Shown here: positions 43,127 to 46,803 of the stretch, piece after piece | Position numbering within the stretch: the stretch's first letter is position 1 | Layout of the letters: each line of letters begins with the position of its first letter | From: Gemmatimonadota bacterium | GTDB lineage: Bacteria > Gemmatimonadota > Gemmatimonadetes > Gemmatimonadales > JACORV01 | Reading direction: 5' to 3' | Assembly (NCBI GenBank): GCA_016179225.1 | Contig: JACORV010000102.1 | Location: 1 to 46,803 of the forward strand | DNA: 46,803 bases | Translations under genes and position numbers: made by a program | The notes under the pieces: model-generated | What the model was told of the DNA's origin: nothing | Seen by the model: the letters and a program-made list of their open reading frames with translations, nothing else | The model's database searches: none

Positions 43127-45078
43127 CAGCGCAGCTCCTCGATCAGGCGCACCCCGGCGTCGGGCCAGTCCCACACGATCTTCTCGCGGCTGGAGAGCGT
43201 CGGGTCGAGGCCGGACGGGATGGGGGACGAGATCGCCTGGGCCTGCGAGGGCCGCGAGACTCGCCCCTCGATCGCGGTGCGTGCCGTCCGCGCGGTCAGC
43301 TCGCTGTCCCCCGAGTCCATGGCCGAGAGCGCGCGGTTCACGAGCCCTTGCACGGCACGGGCGCTGTCGGCGGGCCGCGCGGCGAGATACTGGACGACGT
43401 CGTCCTCCGCGGCGACGGCCTGCGACTCGAGCAACCGTCGCACCATCTTCTCGCGCATGGTGCGGTCGGGCGCCACCAACTCCACGACCAGACCGCCCTC
43501 GAAGCGGGTGATCAGCCGCGGCGCAACGTCCTTGAGCTGCGCCGGCGGCCGGTCGGCGGTGAAGACGAGCTGCTTCTCGGCGTCGGCCAGGGCGTTGAAC
43601 AGGTTGAACAGCTCCTCCTGCGTCCGCTCCTTGCCGGCGACGAGCTGCACGTCATCCACCAGCAGCGCGTCGGCGCGCCGGTAGCGTCGGCGCCACCGGT
43701 CCACGTTCTCGCCGTCGATCGCCGCGACCAGCTCCTCGACGAACGCTTGGGCGGAGAGGCAGGCGACCACGGTGGCCGGCTGCGCCGCGGCGAGGGCGTT
43801 GCCCACCGCGTGCAGCAGGTGGGTCTTCCCGACGCCGCTCGGGCCCGCGATGTAGAGCGGGTTGTAGCGGCGGCCGGGCTCGCGTGCCACCAGCCGCGCC
43901 GCTCGCACCACCGCCTCGTTGGCCGCGCCCTCGATGTAGTCGTCGAAGGTGAGCGCCGCGGAGGGGGCGGGCGGCGGGGCCGTGCCCTCGAGCAGGCGGG
44001 CGGTGAACGTGCGAGCCTCATCGAGGCGGTCGGGGTCGCGGAAGCGCGCGTGACCGGCGGCTGCGGCGTCGAGCTCCGCGACTTGGGTCTCCAGCCGCCG
44101 CAGCTCCTCGATGTCGGCGGCAAAGGCCGCGAGCGCGCCCTCCACCTCCGGCGTCCCCTCGTGCTGGAGCAATTGCTCGAGCCGGGTGGTGCGGTACCCC
44201 TCGCCCCGCCACCGCATCACCGCCTCGCCGACCTGGGAGCGCCAGGCGTCGAGCGACTGCGCCACGGTACGCGAGACCGCGGAGAGGAACGCCGAGAACT
44301 CGTCGCGCGTTTCGGCGGACAGCGGCGCGGCCGGCGCCGTCGCCACCCCCGCGCTCGACTCCGGCACTTCCCCCGTGAGCAGGGCGCGCGCCCCCAGCGG
44401 CGTGAGCGGTGTGTCGCTCACCGCCTGGAACGCGACCAGACGGTTCACCAGCCCCACCAGCTCGCGCACGTTCGACGCGCTGATCTCCGCCACCGTCTCC
44501 AGCACGCCGGACGCGAAGGCCATCCCGCGCTCGCTGGCCTTGCGGCGGAGGATGGCGAGCCGCGTCTCGAAGTCTGGCGCCGCCATGTCCACCAGCAGTC
44601 CACCCGACAGCCGCGAGATGAGCCGCTCGTCAAGATCCTGGATCTCCGGCGGTGGCCGGTCCGACGTGAGCACCAGCTGCCGCTCGGCGGCCTGCAGGGC
44701 CTCGGAGAGCCGCAGCAGCTCGGCCTGGAGCTCGCGGTGCTTGGCGAGGAACTGCACGTCGTCGATGAGCAGGACGTCGGTCTCCTCCGCACTCCGGCGG
44801 AAGGCGTCGCTCTGCGCCGCCGCGACCGCGGCGTGGTACTGCTCGACGAACTCCTCGAGGGTGAGATACCGGACGCGCAGCGACGGCTGGCGCTCGACCA
44901 CGCCGTGGCCGATCGCCTGGATCAGGTGCGTCTTGCCCAGGCCCGACTTCGCGTAGAAGAAGAGCGGGTTGTAGGCGCTCCCCGGCGAGGCCGCCACGGT
45001 CTGCGCCGCGGTCGCCGCGAGCCGGTTGCTGGCGCCCACCACGAAGGTCTCGAACCGGAACCGGGGATTGAGTTCCAC
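43126..45078 (-). CDS. tandem DnaA-type AAA+ ATPase lacking DnaA domain IV
   Basis: AAA1: LNPRFRFETFVVGASNRLAATAAQTVAASPGSAYNPLFFYAKSGLGKTHLIQAIGH…VLLIDDVQFLAKHRELQ…LVLTSDRPPPEIQDLDERLISRLSGGLLVDM…NVRELVGLVNRL. AAA2: LTFDDYIEGAANEAVVRAARLVAREPGRRYNPLYIAGPSGVGKTHLLHAVGNAL…ALLVDDVQLVAGKERTQEELFNLFNAL…LVFTADRPPAQLKDVAPRLITRFEGGLVVEL. No DnaA HTH signature. Confidence 0.92.
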   Translation of the reverse strand: MELNPRFRFETFVVGASNRLAATAAQTVAASPGSAYNPLFFYAKSGLGKTHLIQAIGHGVVERQPSLRVRYLTLEEFVEQYHAAVAAAQSDAFRRSAEETDVLLIDDVQFLAKHRELQAELLRLSEALQAAERQLVLTSDRPPPEIQDLDERLISRLSGGLLVDMAAPDFETRLAILRRKASERGMAFASGVLETVAEISASNVRELVGLVNRLVAFQAVSDTPLTPLGARALLTGEVPESSAGVATAPAAPLSAETRDEFSAFLSAVSRTVAQSLDAWRSQVGEAVMRWRGEGYRTTRLEQLLQHEGTPEVEGALAAFAADIEELRRLETQVAELDAAAAGHARFRDPDRLDEARTFTARLLEGTAPPPAPSAALTFDDYIEGAANEAVVRAARLVAREPGRRYNPLYIAGPSGVGKTHLLHAVGNALAAAQPATVVACLSAQAFVEELVAAIDGENVDRWRRRYRRADALLVDDVQLVAGKERTQEELFNLFNALADAEKQLVFTADRPPAQLKDVAPRLITRFEGGLVVELVAPDRTMREKMVRRLLESQAVAAEDDVVQYLAARPADSARAVQGLVNRALSAMDSGDSELTARTARTAIEGRVSRPSQAQAISSPIPSGLDPTLSSREKIVWDWPDAGVRLIEELR

Positions 45079-45079
45079 G

Positions 45080-45691
45080 CTAGCCGCGCCGCGCGGTCGC
45101 GGCGCCCTCGCTCAGCTTGCGCAACACCTCGGCGCTGATGGCCTTGAGCGTCTCGAAGACGCCGGCGCCGTGCAGCGCGTCCGCCGGGAAGGTCGGGAGC
45201 CCCCGGAAGTTGAGCGCGTCGTCCATCTCCCCGGGCGAGAGGATCAGCTCGCGCGGGAGGTCCTGCTTGTTGAACTGCACCACCATCGGCAGCGTCCGGA
45301 TGTCCATCCCGTGCTCGAGCACGTTGACGTGCAGGTTTTGGAGGCTCTCCAAGTTCTCGTCAAGCTGGCGGAGCTGGCTGTCGGCGACGAACACCACGCC
45401 GTCGGCGCCCTGGAGCACCAGCTTGCGGGTCGCGTTGTAGTACACCTGCCCGGGCACCGTGTAGAGCTGGAACTTGGTCGTGAACCCCGAGATCGAGCCG
45501 AGATCGAGCGGCAGGAAGTCGAAGAACAGGGTGCGGTCGGTCTGGGTGGCGAGCGAGACCATCCGCCCTCTCCGGTCATCGGGCACCTGGCCGTAGATAT
45601 ACTGCAGGTTGGTCGTCTTCCCCGACCGCCCCGGGCCATAGTACACGATCTTGCACGTGATCTCGCGCGTCGTGAAGTTCACGAGTGACAT
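45080..45691 (-). CDS. mglA: MglA-like Ras-family GTPase
   Basis: Start re-set to ATG 45691: MSLVNFTTREITCKIVYYGPGRSGKTTNLQYIYGQVPDDRRGRMVSLATQTDRTLFFDFLPLDLGSISGFTTKFQLYTVPGQVYYNATRKLVLQGADGVVFVADSQ…MVVQFNKQDLPREL; TVPGQ is typical of MglA. Confidence 0.95.
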   Translation of the reverse strand: MSLVNFTTREITCKIVYYGPGRSGKTTNLQYIYGQVPDDRRGRMVSLATQTDRTLFFDFLPLDLGSISGFTTKFQLYTVPGQVYYNATRKLVLQGADGVVFVADSQLRQLDENLESLQNLHVNVLEHGMDIRTLPMVVQFNKQDLPRELILSPGEMDDALNFRGLPTFPADALHGAGVFETLKAISAEVLRKLSEGAATARRG

Positions 45692-45695
45692 GGCG

Positions 45696-46163
45696 TCACC
45701 GGCGGAAGAGTGAGGAGAGGCTCTTGTTGAGCTCCGACTCGAAGTCGGCCGCGAGGATCGGCTTCCGCTCCTCCATCGCGGGCGCCGCCTGGCGGAGCGC
45801 CGTGACGAACTCGTCGTGGAACAGTTGCACCAGCCCGATGGACGTCTCCTTGCCGAACACCGTGAGCACGATGAGGCGGCCACGCGGCGTGTCGCACCCG
45901 GCGAGGTGGATGCCATGCCTTTGGCCGGCGTGGTAGAGCGCGCCGAAGCCGGCCTCGCCCACCTGCTGCGCCAGCGCACCCGAGGAGGCCATGATGGCCG
46001 CGCCGAGCGCGGAGGCCGACATGAGGTCCACGGCGCGCGTGAAGCCGTGCTGGGCGAGCACCTGCCCCGCCGGCGTCATGACCACGACGATGCGCGCGCT
46101 CGACTGCGCCACGAAGCGCACCAGCGGCCGCTCGGTCCAGGCCTCGACGACCGTGGTGCTCAC
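45696..46163 (-). CDS. roadblock/LC7-domain protein (MglB-like)
   Basis: ARIVVVMTPAGQVLAQHGFTRAVDLMSASALGAAIMASSGALAQQVGEAGFGALYHAGQRHGIHLAGC…LIVLTVFGKETSIGLVQLFHDEFV; directly upstream of MglA. Confidence 0.82.
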   Translation of the reverse strand: MSTTVVEAWTERPLVRFVAQSSARIVVVMTPAGQVLAQHGFTRAVDLMSASALGAAIMASSGALAQQVGEAGFGALYHAGQRHGIHLAGCDTPRGRLIVLTVFGKETSIGLVQLFHDEFVTALRQAAPAMEERKPILAADFESELNKSLSSLFRR

Positions 46164-46513
46164 CGCGCCGCCCCCTCCGCCGCGCGCATCATCTCGAGGC
46201 GCGCGAGGCCGACGTTCACCCCGGGATCGGCGACCGCCACCACCAGCAGCTCCGGCGGCGCCTGCGCCACCAGCAGCGTCCCGCCTTCGGCCGCCATCTG
46301 GATGAAACGCACCTTACCGGCGCCGGTGGCCGCAGCCGCGCCACTCACTTTTCGCGCGAGCGAGGCGGCGAAGGCGGCTACCGCCCTGCCGTTCACCCCT
46401 TCCATCAGCAGCTGCACGACCATGATCCCGTCCTCGGCCGCGACGAACATCGAGCCCCTCACCCCACGGACGCGGGAGATGCGATCGAGCGAGCGGCTCA
46501 GGCGATCGGTCAC
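46160..46513 (-). CDS. roadblock/LC7-domain protein
   Basis: GTG 46513 (GTGA overlap): LDRISRVRGVRGSMFVAAEDGIMVVQLLMEGVNGRAVAAFAASLARKVSGAAAATGAGKVRFIQMAAEGGTLLVAQAPPELLVVAVADPGVNVGLARLEM. Confidence 0.82.
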   Translation of the reverse strand: MTDRLSRSLDRISRVRGVRGSMFVAAEDGIMVVQLLMEGVNGRAVAAFAASLARKVSGAAAATGAGKVRFIQMAAEGGTLLVAQAPPELLVVAVADPGVNVGLARLEMMRAAEGAAR

Positions 46514-46803
46514 GCGCCCTGGCCCTCCAGCCACCGGTGTGCCGCCCCGCGCGCCCGCTCGGCGAACCGCAGCGCTAGACCGACCGGGATGCTCCGGTCG
46601 CGGCGCGCCATGAGGAGCGCACCCTCGCCCACGGGGGCGAGCACCAGGTTCGCCGTGTCCGCCTCCGCCACGATCGAGCCCCAGGCCCCGAGCCCGAGAT
46701 AGCCCACCGTCCGCGACGCCTCGCCGGAGACGCCGGCGAGGGCGGCCGCGGCCAGTTCCGACACGTCCGCGCCGTACCGGTCCTTCAGGCCTCCCGCGAC
46801 CAC
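46510..46803 (-). CDS. roadblock/LC7-like protein, C-terminal part (5' truncated by window edge)
   Basis: Open to the window edge: GADVSELAAAALAGVSGEASRTVGYLGLGAWGSIVAEADTANLVLAPVGEGALLMARRDRSIPVGLALRFAERA. Confidence 0.6.
   Translation of the reverse strand: MVAGGLKDRYGADVSELAAAALAGVSGEASRTVGYLGLGAWGSIVAEADTANLVLAPVGEGALLMARRDRSIPVGLALRFAERARGAAHRWLEGQGA

Noticed and set aside
43126-45078. Annotation of the AAA+ gene as the chromosomal replication initiator dnaA
   Set aside because: Two AAA+ cores, no domain I or HTH domain IV, and an operon context of mglA/che genes; no neighbouring dnaN, recF or gyrB.
43348-45138. 596-aa plus-strand ORF opposite the DnaA-like gene
   Set aside because: Antisense GC artefact; no recognisable motifs.
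1-46803. CRISPR array, transposase, integrase, restriction or phage defence genes
   Set aside because: No regularly spaced direct repeats with unique spacers and no recognisable mobile-element or defence proteins; the short repeats noted are microsatellite-like or palindromic.

Overview
High-GC bacterial chromosome segment; the gene style suggests a Gemmatimonadota-like lineage, which is inference only. Two plus-strand genes at the left edge encode LVIVD-repeat beta-propeller proteins, one partial and one fused to Ig-like domains. Everything after about 2.7 kb is on the minus strand, as a series of tightly overlapping operons. In transcription order from the right edge these are: (1) a chemosensory/small-GTPase operon (46803->37375): roadblock/LC7 (partial), roadblock, MglB-like roadblock, MglA-like GTPase, a protein with two DnaA-type AAA+ domains and no DnaA DNA-binding domain, a DUF4388 + MshEN-like + TPR protein, CheR, CheD, CheB, CheW, short CheW-like, TPR; (2) tRNA-Val(TAC), a CsgG/FlgO-like TPR protein and tRNA-Asp(GTC); (3) an almost complete dcw cluster rsmH-ftsL-ftsI(PASTA)-murE-murF-mraY-murD-ftsW-murG-murC-ftsQ-ftsA-ftsZ, extended by an M23 peptidase, hisA, a VWA-like membrane protein, ftsY and recG; (4) a giant Ig/beta-helix surface protein coupled to a zinc-ribbon/Ser-Thr kinase/PEGA protein and two exported proteins; (5) a double-rhodanese sulfurtransferase and a YncE-like beta-propeller. 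The most interesting element is operon (1): a DnaA-derived tandem AAA+ ATPase apparently recruited into an MglA/roadblock/Che regulatory module, next to a protein carrying two near-consensus c-di-GMP-binding MshEN motifs. A 105-nt imperfect palindrome between convergent genes and several intergenic microrepeats are also notable. No CRISPR arrays, transposases or rRNA genes were seen.
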